Notes: generated by a model from the sequence alone, not told the origin. 64,000 nucleotides of DNA from Schizochytrium sp. TIO01 (GCA_004764695.1 SMSO01000005.1:347501-411500), one strand, 5' to 3'; positions 22,197-34,779 are shown, counted from the stretch's first letter. Numbers and translations: made by a program.

Positions 22197-22664
22197 ACCC
22201 GTATCGCTCGGGGTCGTGTGCGGCCGCTTGGATTAGGCCCAACATGGACACTGGCCTCTTAAGCTCTGTGGAATGACAGCGCCGCTGGCCACGGCAGGGA
22301 CTTCAGCAGGGAGCTGATTCTTGGCAGGGACAGGCAGGCATAAGCTAGAGCTAGAGCTTGAGAGCCTTCCTGAGCGCGCTTTGGTTTTGATTCAAGTTTC
22401 AAATCTTGAATTTGAATTCGCCGTTGAGTCTCTCCACATTGCTTTTTTTTTCTTTTTCTTTCTTTCTTTCTTTCTTTCTTCTATTTTAGTTTTATATGTT
22501 GATGCTCTATAAGATACAACGTATACTATATAATAGAGGAGGCCTACAGACGCGAATAGGGAGACAGAGAGAGACGAGACAATCTTGTGTCTGGCGAGAC
22601 GGAGCAGCGAGCAGTAACTGATTGCTGGTGGGACGCCGGCCTGCCTCGGCCCACCATATGCTCG

Positions 22665-23669
22665 ATGGGCAGCACCCAACCTGCTGCTGCAGCACTGCGA
22701 TTCGTTTTGGCGCTTGTTGCACTGATTTCAGCGGCGTCGGGCGCCCCTGAAGATCTTCATAACGAGGGGAACGGCGGCGGGGCTGACGGTGAGCCGTCTC
22801 TTCTCTACTCCCTCCAAGTTGAGGGGCTGAGCGGGAGCGGTGCTGGTGCCGTCGAGGTTCGCGCGGGCAATGACCCAGTGCGAGTAGCTGCTGTCTTTTG
22901 CAACCGTTGGGGTATTGGGGATCACGGATGCGCCGAGATCACACGGCACCTGTGCGCGGAGACAGAGCTGCTCTGTCGGAGTCTTGACAGCCTCGCACCC
23001 CATGGGAAATCTCCTTCCGCGGGGCCATCTTCTCGTAGCTTGGTGGCAGCGGACACTGCTGTAGCTCGAACACTGGTCTCTTGGACAACAACAAGCTTGG
23101 AGCTCGCTGGGCCTGGGTCTCCAGTTTCATGTGCGCTTGAGCTGCTGGTATATGAGGGGGATGTAGAGAAGGACCAAGCATTGGCAACACCTATGAGTTA
23201 CATCGAATCTCTCATTAGCCTGCATTGCACGAACCTTGCAAGGTATCGACCTGCTTGCGTGTGTTCTGCCAACGTTCGTGAAGGTTTGTTGCGCGCCTTG
23301 GCGGGCGAGATCGACAAGTATCGATGGTCTACCGAGAGCAGTCACTATGTGCGGCTTGCAATAAACCCTCGAGCTGACGCCAGCGAGATCCGCCGTGCAT
23401 ACCGGCGTGTCTCTATGCTGGTACACCCAGATAGACACCCCGCTGGAGAAGCGCGAGAGATGGCACAGAAAAAGACAATGTTTGTGAACGAAGCTTATGA
23501 AGTTCTCACTGACGCGGAGTCTCGGCGCAGTTATGATGTGGAGCGCTTCGGTTCACAGTTTGTGATAAATACACAACTTCCTCAGTTTCAGGCTGAGGTC
23601 ATGTCAGTGTTTGGGCGCTTTGCAGGCGTTTCTGTAGACCATCATGGTAATCTCAAGATTGTCTTGTAG
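22665..23669 (+). CDS. Secretory-pathway J-domain (DnaJ/Hsp40) protein
   Basis: This 334-residue protein should be a lumenal co-chaperone that stimulates an Hsp70 (BiP-like) ATPase. Residues 1-26 form a clear signal peptide with a hydrophobic core LRFVLALVALISAA and a likely cleavage after ASG. Residues 45-220 form an unfamiliar domain with eight cysteines (79, 89, 97, 104, 156, 188, 198, 200), which suggests disulfides in an oxidising compartment. The J domain spans about 227-290 with the essential HPD at 254-256, a helix II rich in Arg, and the helix III string FVNEAYEVLTD. There is no Gly/Phe region, zinc-finger or transmembrane segment, so it is a class C J protein. The ATG at 22665 is the first in the frame and places the signal peptide at the N-terminus. 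No KDEL-type retention signal is visible (ends NLKIVL). It converges with the next gene. Confidence 0.85.
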   Translation: MGSTQPAAAALRFVLALVALISAASGAPEDLHNEGNGGGADGEPSLLYSLQVEGLSGSGAGAVEVRAGNDPVRVAAVFCNRWGIGDHGCAEITRHLCAETELLCRSLDSLAPHGKSPSAGPSSRSLVAADTAVARTLVSWTTTSLELAGPGSPVSCALELLVYEGDVEKDQALATPMSYIESLISLHCTNLARYRPACVCSANVREGLLRALAGEIDKYRWSTESSHYVRLAINPRADASEIRRAYRRVSMLVHPDRHPAGEAREMAQKKTMFVNEAYEVLTDAESRRSYDVERFGSQFVINTQLPQFQAEVMSVFGRFAGVSVDHHGNLKIVL

Positions 23670-24650
23670 ATTCTCTTTCTCTGTGTGTGTTAATGTTCTC
23701 TTGTAAAGGTCCCCGCCATCAGGAATAATCACTTCACCTCTTTGATACGCTGCGTCAACCAAATTTGTTGTAATTTCGGATGTTTCTGATAGGCATTTGT
23801 CTTTTTTTGAGACACCAGGTGGTCGCATTTGTAATAGCTTCTAGAGGGAATCAACCATGCCAGCTAGTCAGCCCCAGCAGGACCAAATAAGTGAGTGAGT
23901 TTGTGATCAAGATTTAAGTAAAACTAGTTGAAACAAAAAGCCCAAGTCAACCAACCAGCAAGCAGCTGTTTGTGATAATGAATGAATGAATAAATAAATA
24001 CTACATGCCAAGCCAACTCGCGTGCGAGTAGCCCAGTGTCCACCCGCACTACTACTACCACTAAATATTTCCGTTTATATTGTCCTGGACCACCCCCGAC
24101 AGTCCTCAAGGTTAACAAGATCAATCGACTCAAGTACTCATCCATCGTGAACAGTGAAATTATAAACGGAGTCTTAAACAAAGCAGCAGCTGCATAGTAT
24201 TATAGAAATCCATTAATAACAAGAACAAAAGAAAACATGTACACTGGGGGAGGAGCAGGAGGAGGGGAGAAACAGGAACAGCAGCGCAAAATAAGAGATA
24301 GGATGGACGATGACAAATGAGGGAGGGACAAGTACGAGAGAGAGGAGAGGATAGTAAAGAAGAGAGAAAAAAAATGAATAACATACAACGAGTGCAAAAG
24401 CAGAGAGCATCATCATCATCAACCTCACATCGTCCACCGAGCGAGCAAACCACCAGCCCAGTAGGTAGCAAGCCAACTGGCGAGGATGCGGCGGCAAGAC
24501 AGCGAAGAAGAAAGGGAAGGTTCAGTCAGTATCAATCCGTATAATTGGAGGTTTGGTTGGTTTGGATAAATGAGACCTGGGTGTCGTCGCCGACTTGGAC
24601 ATTATATTATCGACGACTTCGTCAGAGTAACTCACAAGGTCGAAGACATC
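23670..24650. other. Convergent spacer with a polypurine tract
   Basis: Should hold the 3' ends of both flanking genes. A strongly purine-biased + strand segment runs from about 24245 to 24380 (GGAGGAG, GAGGGAGGG and GAGAGAGGAGAGG strings), followed by a short CATCAT run near 24409. No coding frame is supported; a chance 75-codon frame overlaps the polypurine tract. Confidence 0.6.
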
Positions 24651-25712
24651 TTAAGGGCGCCAGGTGGACTGAGCCTCTTTGAGGCGCTGGGCTTGCGTTT
24701 TGGTCAAGGGGGGGAGAGACGACTGCAAGTAGACGGCAATTTTGGCGAGGATCTTTGCCTCGTCGCGGTTGATCCAGCGGTCGTACTTCAACATACGCTT
24801 GAGGTGTTTGTCAATAGCGCGCTTTGGCCTGCGGATACCGCAAAAGTTGGCAATGTCTGAGATGGTCTTAAGGTCCTGGGAAATGTAGACGCGGGTGATG
24901 TTCATGACCATGGCGATCTCTGCGGGCTTCCAGCGGCCCTGATCGTACTCCATCTCCTCGGCAAGGCCCGGGGAGCTGAAGCCACTGGGGGAGGCGGGTG
25001 CGGGCTGCACCTCGGACGGGACAATGTTCTCGCGAGTGCGCTTGGTGTAGCGCATGTCGTTCATCTCGCATGCGCGACGCTTGCGGGAGTCCATGACCTC
25101 TTCGTAGTCGACGCTTGCCTCATCGGTGGAGGAGGCGCCAGAAGAGGACGAGGGAGAAAGAGATCCAGCAGGCATCATCGGGGTGGTGCCAGCCGAAGAT
25201 CCGGAAGTGCTGCGCATGACAGCGCTGGGCACGGGGGTGGGCGGTGCGTGGCGCTGGTTGGAGTAGAAGTAGCCCTCAAAGCCCGGGATCGGGTGTTGCT
25301 CGAGGTCCTTGATCTGCTCGATTTCCTGAGAAACGTTGTTGCTGTGTTGAGGGTGAGTGTAGTAAGTCTCGTGGTACTGCTGCTCCTGGTGGTACTGCTG
25401 CTGGGGCGCGCTGTACTGCATGTGTTGCTGCTGCTGGTGGTACGGCTGCTGCTCCATAGGCTTGGAGGATGCGAACGGGTCCGTGGCGAACTCGAGCTGG
25501 TCCGCGAAGAACTCGTTGGCGACCTGGCGATCGTTCTGCTGCTGCTGCTGCATAGGTGCGCCGCAGTCGTTGGCAAAGTCATCCACGCCAAAAGTGTAGT
25601 CGAGCCAGCTGAGGTCCTCGTCAAGGGGCAGGAGGTTGTCCATGGCCTCCATGCCACCGCCCATCGATTCGTACGAGGCCGCACGTTGCGGCATGCCGGG
25701 AAGAAGGCACAT
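24651..25712 (-). CDS. Q-rich nuclear regulator-like protein with unknown C-terminal domain
   Basis: A 353-residue protein with the layout of a transcription regulator. Residues 25-48 (NLLPLDEDLSWLDYTFGVDD) are acidic with interspersed Trp, Leu and Phe, like an activation region. Residues 54-118 are rich in Gln, His and Tyr. Residues 160-200 are Ser/Pro-rich, and RKRR (210-213) with KRTR (224-227) forms a bipartite nuclear localisation candidate. Residues 258-345 are the only well-ordered part: RWKPAEIAMVMNITRVY, then CGIRRPKRAIDKHLKRMLKY, then a last helix KTQAQRLKEAQ. The spacing faintly recalls SANT/Myb-type helices, but I cannot assign a family. The ATG at 25712 is followed by another in-frame Met at residue 7. 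No intron is needed. A GCT/CAG run lies 120 bases upstream. The opposite-strand 162-codon frame is a shadow of the Q-rich part. Confidence 0.75.
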   Translation of the reverse strand: MCLLPGMPQRAASYESMGGGMEAMDNLLPLDEDLSWLDYTFGVDDFANDCGAPMQQQQQNDRQVANEFFADQLEFATDPFASSKPMEQQPYHQQQQHMQYSAPQQQYHQEQQYHETYYTHPQHSNNVSQEIEQIKDLEQHPIPGFEGYFYSNQRHAPPTPVPSAVMRSTSGSSAGTTPMMPAGSLSPSSSSGASSTDEASVDYEEVMDSRKRRACEMNDMRYTKRTRENIVPSEVQPAPASPSGFSSPGLAEEMEYDQGRWKPAEIAMVMNITRVYISQDLKTISDIANFCGIRRPKRAIDKHLKRMLKYDRWINRDEAKILAKIAVYLQSSLPPLTKTQAQRLKEAQSTWRP

Positions 25713-26885
25713 TTTTGCTGTTGTTGTGTTGCTTGAGGAGTAAGTTAACTGATCTAGACCGTCACGGTCCTTCCTTGCTAGGGGTGCTCAAAACCACCGA
25801 CCTGATGCAAGCAAGTCCTTTGCTCCTGTGCTCCGCTGCTGCTGCTGCTGCTGCTGTCGCTTCGGCGTGTCTGGTGCCGAGCTTTGAATGTTTGAGATCC
25901 GAGTTTGCTGATGGCTTCGCGCGCCCTTTCGCCCCATTTCTTTTACCTTCCTTTTACTTTCCTTTCAACTTTCTTTCTCCGCCCCTATTGCTGCGCCTTT
26001 GCCTCCATTTTACTTTTCTTTCAACTTTCTTTATCCTGTCTCTTAACCTGCGCCGTTGCCATATTGCCCACCTTTAACCCCAAACATTTAAAAAGTGTCT
26101 CCGCCCAGGGACGCTTCGCCCTGCGCGCGCCTTTTTCACGTTCCTAAGGAGTTGCACGGAAGCTTTGGGAAGACAGAGACGCGGACGCTTGTGTCTCTGC
26201 CGCCCTATTAATCCTTATCAAATCCCTCTTCCTTTTTTGCCTTTTCTTTTCCCTTTTTCTTTTCTTCCCCTATTATTACCCTTATATTATTTTATTTATT
26301 ATCTGACTGACTGCTCATTTACTCCTCTCTCAGTCTCACTCTTTCTTTCTCATTAAAAATAAATAAAAATTCTTTCTTTACATACTTACTTACTTACTTA
26401 CTTAGTCACTTACTTACTTACTTACTTAGTTCAAGTTCTCCCTCTCTACTTTCGCCATTACTACTAAGAATTAGTTTCAAAAACTTATTTTAAAACCTAA
26501 TTGACTGAAAGGGTCTTTCTTTTGAAAAATGTTTTCTTTTTTTTAAAGTTCGTTCAACTTCCTTTCCAACTAAGAACCCTCGAATGCCTTTCAGTCTGCA
26601 CAATAGTCGCAAAGACAAAGACAGAGTGAGAAAGAGAGCTCTTCTCCTTCTTCTGCATGAGCCTTCTCACCGCTGATCGCTGCTGTTGGGAGGAGATGGA
26701 GGACCTGCTTTTCACGCCTTTCTTCCATTCGATCGTTTCGCCTCTCCTCTCCTTCTTCTCCTCTTTTCTCTATCAGTCTATTTGGTCTCTTCCCTCCTCA
26801 CTGCTTTTGGAGCAAAGATGCGCTTAGGAGGCAGCTAGGTGCCTCCTACCTGCTACCTGCTGCCTACCAACAGCAACGTTTTACT

Positions 26886-26916
<31 letters not shown>

Positions 26917-28700
26917 CTCTTTCTTTTGGTCTTTTCAGAGAAAGAAGAGAAAGAGGAAAACCTTCGGTTGGCCTTCTTGGAAGCAAAGGGAGTAGTGAGA
27001 TGTTTTATTTTAATGCTCTCGAGTTCTTCCGATAGACTGTTTTACGGATTAGACCAAAGTCAGACCCACTCACTCACTCCCTCACTCAATTAATCAATCA
27101 ATCCACTCGCTCTTGAGCTAATCCGTGCGGATTCAAGAAACGATCGCTGATTCTTTCCTTCTTCGCCCAAACCGACGAAGAAGAGGCGGATTCCCTCAGC
27201 CTTTGACCTCCTCAGCGAATGAACAGACAGATGCAAACTTCGTATCGCTCGCTTTTAGAGGCTTCGCTCATTCAAATTTTGGCGAAAGCATCGTTTACTT
27301 TCTCTTCGCTCTCTCTCTCTCTCTCTCTCCTTTTACTTCCTTGGAAAACTTCTTCTCTTCTCTTCTGCTGGAACTTCAATGAACCAATAAATGTAATTAT
27401 AATTAATAAGGAAGCACTCACTCACTCACTCACTATTATTTCCATCCTCCTTTGGGTTCTTCCTCTCATTCGCCAATCAAGCTATGCGCGCCTACCGCAC
27501 TGCTAACGTCATTACGCGTATGTATGTTTGAAGGTTTGTAGGTTTGTACTACCGGCGGCCTAGCCGAGTCCTACCGTGCCCCCCCAGATCTTTCGAGTGG
27601 GCTTATTCGCAGTACAACAAACCTGCACTGCTATGGCGGATCGAAGTATTCTCTGCGTTTTATCTGTTGCACGTACGTTCTTCTTTGCTTGACTGCCTTC
27701 GAATCAGCCGAAGCACACGCACTCACAATGAATTCAATCTTCTGCGTTGGGAACGAAGTCATCGTTCCCGACTGCGTTTTGCATTCAATCAATCTCAGTC
27801 AGTCAGTACAACTTCAACCAAAACAGACGAAGAAGCACTTCATCCTTTCTTTTCGATGAAACGAATGAATGAATGAATGAATGAATGAATGAATGAATGA
27901 ATAGTCTGTTAGTTATGAACACCAATAACTAAGCAGACGAACTTGCCTCTTGAAGATTTCTCCAGTTTCCCTCATAATTCGCAGACTGACCTGCCTCTTC
28001 AAGAGCAAAGATGCACTCCAAGCCGACCGCTCTTAGTTGACAGCGGCCGCGTTTCGAATCGATTCACTCATTGATCGATGATTGCGACCTATAAAAAGCC
28101 CAGCGCCACTGATCTTCGTGCCCTTCTTGAATCATTCCCGCCTTATCTGTCTCATAGTTTAATTGAATCACTCTAACAAACCCAAGTAAGCAGAATTGGT
28201 TTTGCACAATAGTTTAATGTTTTGGTAATATTATTATTGTTAAAATGAAAAGACCAATAATTATCTGTTATGGAGCACAGTACATCGTGGCGCTTCTGCT
28301 TCTCCTCACCACCCACCTCCCTTTCTTTTCTTCTACTAACCAAATGAAATGGTGCTACCAAGAGTGTCACGCCTACCGTTATCGGTATCTGCGCGCTAGG
28401 CCCGCCGCCCTAGCTCTTTCTTCACTTTGAAATTTCCCCAAAGCGCCAAACAATAAAATACGCCTTTGGCCTTTAATTAATATATTCTTACTTATCTTCG
28501 AAGAAAGGAGGTACTTAACAGTGGATAGACAGAGCGTAACCACAAGTCGACCATTCTTTGAAAGAGCAGGGTCTAAAACTCGTCGTTCGTTCGCTCGCAA
28601 CATCTTCTTTCGAGGTAAAACTTTGGAAAACCTGCTTCAGGCCGATGGGAAAGAGAAGGTTTGCACCATATCCGCCACTCGATCAATCGTTGACCCCATC
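25713..28700. other. Pyrimidine-rich, repeat-rich spacer
   Basis: A GCT trinucleotide run (25835-25858) lies just upstream of the regulator. Then the + strand is strongly pyrimidine-rich (25915-26370), followed by CTTA units (26385-26430), CTTT units (26886-26930), CT (27312-27330) and GAAT units (27866-27902). No gene is supported. Confidence 0.6.
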
Positions 28701-31700
28701 GCTTCGATCCTCAAACTATCTACAGTGCTGATACAAAGCCCACTCGACCAATATAGTGCATCGTCATCATTTTCTTTCTTCAATGTTTAATTAAAATAAA
28801 ATCAGATCACTTTTAACAAATTAAGTAATTAATTAATTAAAAAAGAAGAGAAATCAAACTCCCCAACCAACACTCGTTATCTCCATCCTCCTACTTCCCA
28901 AATACCCTTTCACTTCGGCAAGATTTACTACGCTCCTGCTGAAGACCCCCAAGAAAAAGAGGGGCACAGAGGGGGAAAACCAAGCAGAGACGCTCCGCAC
29001 GAGTCTCCTCCTGCGCCGCTTCTTCAGCTTGCGAAATCGTGTGCAATTGCTTTTCGCAGCCTCTCACAGTAGGAAGTAAAGGTCGCCAAAGTCATGCCCG
29101 GGTGCTAGCGCCTTATTAAGAGACTCCTACGCGATGGAAGAATTGCTTCGTTCTTGTCTTTCTTAGCACACCGCGGAAAAGTTTTTACTCCGCCGCTAAG
29201 TGCCTTCTACCGACAACGCTATGCGTTCTGGGCAGCGTAAGGCTCTCTCTCTTTTCTCTCTCTCTCTCACTCATCCTTCTGATCTTGTTTCTTTGGGCTT
29301 TTGAGCTCTCTGGTCTGGAGAAGTCGAGCTCAGAAAAGGCTGTCATGGACTCTGCGAGAGCCCTTCGAGCGCCTCCCCAGGCGATTTCAAGGCCTAAGCT
29401 CGGGATCGCGCTGGATGTCTGGCCTCTATTTTAGCCTTCTGGCGCCTTGCTTCCCCTCCGTGCGCCTCCTTCAAGTGCCTTTTGGCTTCTTTTCTTTCCC
29501 GGTAAGATTTATTTTTTGTTTTTTGTTTTTTGTTTTAAAATTAAAGTTCACTCTCGATGATGGATGTTACACAGCTAGTGTGTTTACTGTATGTATAAAC
29601 CCAATCAGTATGTATCATCATTTCGATGACGAAGGTGGATGGATGGCTTTTGCTATCAGAAATCCTTCATCTTTAGCTAAAGTGGGTGCGTACCTTCTCT
29701 CGGTGGGATGGAGGAAAGCTGGGAAGCGAGGGGAATTCGCAGAAAGGTGACTTCATTAGCGATTGCTTTCAACTTTCATCGATCTTACCTCATCCCCTCA
29801 GCCTTAGCTGGCTTTTCTCCATCTGCTAAGACTGACTGCCTCTGTCAAAAAAAAACAGAAAGGCATGAGTATCTTTCTTTTTAAGTAAACATAGAATGAA
29901 AATTTAACATACTGGTATGATACTGGTCAATTTATTTTTCTTTGGGATGCATACTACTCCTGTGTTTCTAAGTTAAAAGGTGTCTTTAATTTTAATTTAA
30001 AGCGCCTCATCCTATAATGACGAGTCTTTAAAAACATTCTTTAACACGTCAACAAACAAGTCTCCTCATATTTTTGTCGGAAGCTGGCTGGCTGGCTGGC
30101 TGGCTGGCAGCCGTCTTCTGAAGTCGGGGGTGGACACGGACAAGCTGTGGTGGACACTGACAGTTTTTTCTTGGGAATTATACGGTGCAGGAGGAGACCC
30201 ATCGTGTGAGTCTCGGGAAGGTGCTGCTTGGACAATGTGAGGGGGTAGCAGAAGGCGCGAGAGGTGCTCCTAACGCAGCAGAGCGTCACGCAGAGGCAGT
30301 GAGGAAGAGAGGGAGAGACTTGCTGCGGGGCATTCTTTGAAGCTTTGGAGGTTGCCAAATCCCCGTTTGGGCTTTCCCGACTCCTGAACGTTCGAACCTG
30401 CGGCGGCGAGATTCGTAATAATTGTGAGCAAGGTCCATCCTTGTCTCAGTTTCTTTCCGGGGCTCTGTTCGCTTTCATTTCAACGCTTCGCTTCCTCATC
30501 CGCGTTAGCCCTCGCGAGCCTGTGCTCGGCCACCTTTCATGACCTTCCCTCGCATCGAATCCGTGTTTTCCCGCTCAAGTTGTTTAGTTTTCATCTCCTC
30601 GGCACTCGTATTACTTAGATTCTGTATTCTCCTACCCGTGCTACGATTGCTCTTAGCATTGCTATTACTAGGACCACCTACAGCTCGCTACGGTGAGATG
30701 GTGAAGACAAGAACTTGAAATCTGTTTTGATTTCAAGATTTCAAGATCGCGATAATTCAATGCTGCGGTGAGGAAATCAAATCGAGATTGATCATCCAAA
30801 ATAACAGCGCTTGCGGATGTCTGCCTTTAACCGCGGATTAAATTTCCAGCGGTTTTGCTCTTCATTTGAGTGCATTCGAGAGGTGCTGCGCTATCGGATG
30901 ATTCTGAAAGCTCACGTCAGGCTTCCATGAATGAATGTGCAATGAATCTATCCCCAAACGACTGAGAACCACATATTATCTATCAGTCAGTCCCCCGCGG
31001 TGCTGGCGGCATTTGTATTTCTAGATACCCTCAACTTTTTTCTTCAGAGTTCTCTGCGCAAACGAAATAAATCGCAAACGAAATAAATGAATCGATATGG
31101 AATCTCGTTCTGTTCGCGCAGCCTTTGTTTACATTGATCATTCATTCCATCTTCGAGTTACCGTTCAAATGTAATTCATTCCCCAAATCTGAACTTGAAC
31201 AAGATACGAAGAAATCAGTGGAATGAAAGATAAAAGAAAAAGAAAAGGAAAAAGATTCTCCCGCTTACAACCTTCATACAAGCCTTTAGCTACCTTCTAC
31301 CCCATACTGAGCTGCCCCTTGTCATAACTAAATAAAGAAATAAAGAAATAAAGAAATGAAGAAATAAATAAATTTATTTACTTATTACTATCAAACAATC
31401 AGAGTACGTGTGCAAGTGAGCTAGCCGCCCTCTTTTCAAAAGCCTATTTCTTGACTTCTTTCACGCTGAAGCAAATCAGTCATTCTGCAGACGTCTCTGC
31501 TGCTTCAACGACTTTATCTTCAGCAGCCCCAATATTTCCTCTCCGCGACTTCAATTCCCTGACCTTCGCAGCTCAGTCCTCAGCTCAGCGCGGCTTCAAC
31601 GCCGCTCAGCGCACCGCTCGCTTCAAGTCTTCAAATCGCGAGTTCCTTAGCTTCCCTACCTATCTTTACAAAGGCTTTCCCAGCGCTACCTCTTTTACTA

Positions 31701-34700
31701 TTACTTTGAGGAAAGCTTTCATTGTGGGTGGTACGAATTCTTACTTTCATCATCTAAATCCCATAGTGCGCACCTTTTCTTTGCAGTTTCTTTTAACTTA
31801 AGCAATATAAAGAATAATTAGAAAGAATCAAACGAATCGAAGTCTGTATTTTCCTGCACACTATCAAGAGCGAGAAGTCTGGCTTCGAGCAGTCAGAAGG
31901 AATAGGACGCACACGTACGTACGTACGTACGTACACACACGCTCACGGAATACATCCAAAGGTGCCTATGTTTGCATAAACGCATGGATACACTCGCACG
32001 CACAGAAGGATCGTCGCCGTCTTTCCCATCGTAGAACTCACTTGGAGAATAGTGGAAGCCGCCGCCTCTCTCTTTCTGGATGGCCAATAATAGATATTAT
32101 GACCTGCTTCAGCTTTTCTGGACAGTGCGAATGAAAGAAATGACTCATCGCCATCCTTTAAGTCTCCATCGAGTCTTCTCACCACCAAAGCCTATTATAA
32201 TGAGGTCCCTTTCCCACTTTCTTTTTACGTGTTTCCCTTTCTTTCCAAGAAGACATACATACATACATGCATACATACTTATATACATACATACATTCAT
32301 ACAGAGATCAGTCGAAGCCAGAAACAAATAACTTTTCTTCAAAGCTTTAACTTGGGTGGTTGAGCAGCACTGAGAACTCGTTTAGTTACTTCGTTGGTCG
32401 GTTGGTTGGTTAGTTAGTTGGATTACTCGTATCCTTCCTGAATCCTGTGCTCTGATCTGGTTCTTTACGGAGGCAGGTACCTACATATGCATCTGCGAAA
32501 ACTATCTCGTGCAGAATCCAGATAGTAGCTTTGTATTGCGATCGTATCTGAAAGTCAGGTGGACTGGAAGTCAGCGTCAGTTGATTTGCTTTCATTTCAA
32601 CTCATTTCAACTCATTTTCAATTCATTTGACTGTATTCTATCTATTCTGGTCGATTTGACTTGATCTGATCTCATCGCACTTCATTTTATTCTGCCTGAC
32701 CGAGTCCGTGAAGAGTGAGTGTTTGGGTGAGTAGCTAATAACCCCTGCGATGTCTCAAGTAATAGGAGTGAATCGTGAGGAGCGGCTTTTCGCTTGGAGG
32801 TCAATAGAACGAGCGAATTGGCTGATCTCCGTTTGCCAATCATTAACTGCTCTTCGGTTTCTTTTCTGTGTTTCAAAGCTTTATTGTTTATTATTATTGT
32901 TCTTCTTCTTATTATTATTACTATCATTAAATGAATTACACATTAAAAAGAAACAGGGTGCCAGCACAGCACATTCCCGACCACCAACGAAAAGAATGGT
33001 ACATCGTAAGAGTCATAGAGTGAGCACTTCATATCTCTTCGTCTCTTTCACTGCTTTCTCTGCCCACTAGGGGTACCTAGAACCGAATAGGAGTAAACCA
33101 ACTAGTGCTAGTTATCCTCTTATTGCTCACTATTGTCTCTGGCGTTTCCTTGCTATTGTCCTTATTGCACAGTTGCGCAAACGACGGTGAGTCTCTCTCT
33201 CTCTCTCTCTGTTTTTCCTTTTACACCTCTCCTCTTAGACACTATCATCCTTGATAAAACTATGTTTAAATAAAAAGAAAAGTAAAGTAAAACAAGAAAA
33301 GAAAAGAAAAAGCTCAACTTATCCATTTTTAGTTGTACTTTATTTTTTGTTTGAACTTTTCATTAAAAGTGAAAAGCTGTTTTATTGAGCAACAAGGGGA
33401 AATCTTCCTTTTAGGGTCAGTGAAAGTATGGCTTTCTGGCGCCATTGCCATTGATGAGTAAAATCGCTGTACCTGAAAGAAGGAGTGACCGCGGAGAAGT
33501 CGCTGCTGACGCAAAGATCCTCAGCGACCTGCGCTCCCCTGTATGAGAGATACACGTGCAGGTCTGCCATTTCGCTGTGCGAGAAGGTGTCTGTCCAGCT
33601 TGTGCAACGATGATGTGATGATATCGCTCGATCAAGCACGTCTTTGGGTCCATTTGGATCCATGGAATCTCAGAATTCAAAGATTTGCATCTCCTCATGC
33701 CTCGCAATCAATCAATTTAAAATCAAGCTGTCTATCCATCAATTCAAAGTCAATCAATCAATTCGAAATCAATCAAAATCAGATGAATTGATCAACTGAT
33801 TAATCAACTATGCGGTGGTTTACCATCGCTTAATCATAAACTAGCTTCCTTTCCCTTTAATTCACAACTCCAGGGAGCTTTCGAAGCGCGACGAACTCTG
33901 TCTCCGATGCTGACTTCTTCGAGCTCGTGCTTTCGGGAGAGAAGCAAGTTCAAGCCACCGACAGAGTTTGACGGATCTAGGGAGCAGTGGATAAGTACCC
34001 GCCCACCGCTCTACAAGCCAGCCTTTGAAAGTATCGAAGCGCTTCTTGAAGAAACAAATCGAAGGCTCTTAACCTGAACATGCTTAGTTCACAGTATCTT
34101 TTTCATTCTTTCCGGGTCAATAGGATCTTCGGATTACCTACAGACTTTTACTTTCAGAGCAGAGAAATCATCGCAGCAGCTTCTTGGCTTTGAAGAGAGA
34201 TCCAAGAAACCTGAAATGCACCTTCAATCCAAGGTCAGATGAGGGCCAATTCAATAATGCTTTTTCTCTGATATCGTGCTCCCTGTCAATGTATCGCCAA
34301 GCATACGACAGGCGCCCAGTTCGGGATAGTGAATCTCTCTCCCTGAGCAGACTACTATCGTACTATCCGCTTTTAAATCAATCGCTCTAGCTAGAGTTGC
34401 ATATAATAAGGAAGAAGAAGAAATCAAACGCAATAAGTATCCGTCACGCTGACTAAAAAAAGGGGAGGAGGATAATATGATACATAACTTTTCATTCAAC
34501 AGAGCCGAAATTAAAAAGAACAGCCTATCCGGATTTATTATGCAAGAGACGGAGGCACGCGAGGAATGTCGACATGGCTGTCTCTCATCAATCAGTTAGT
34601 CAGTTAGTCAGTTGGTTAGTTAGTTAGTTAGTTTCACTTTTTTTAATATTTAAATTGAACATTTTTCCAGATTCTCAGTAAAAAATAAAAAACCTATTCA

Positions 34701-34779
34701 TTTAGCAGTTACAGCTAGCTCCCTACTTCTAGGCTACCCAGACGGATAACGTTAAAGCACATCATGAGTGTTGACTTGA

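Larger units (their letters stand above)
14561..22664. other. Microsatellite-saturated gene-poor block, left half
   Basis: Roughly 8 kb in which simple repeats alternate with GC-rich unique pieces. Notable runs not listed separately: CATC at 14938-14960, CT at 14994-15012, AAGC at 15165-15203, CATA/TA at 16515-16600, AGGC at 16676-16712, GTTT at 17060-17090 and 17275-17305, GATT at 17628-17662, GTTGTC-like at 19370-19420, CATT at 21178-21220, GAAA at 21427-21463 and CTTT at 22443-22482. Open frames here mostly encode repeat peptides or need non-ATG starts. I call no complete gene before the J protein. Confidence 0.6.

Noticed and set aside
22587-22664. N-terminal extension of the J protein
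   Set aside because: It starts with GTG, and using it would bury the signal peptide; the first ATG is at 22665.
25248-25736. A 162-codon + strand frame over the regulator
   Set aside because: Its Leu/Val-rich content is the complement of CAG/CAC/GAG codons in the Q-rich region; no independent support.
29301-29750. A 149-codon frame as a gene
   Set aside because: Starts at a non-ATG codon region, has abrupt composition change across a TTTTG repeat, and no recognisable domain.
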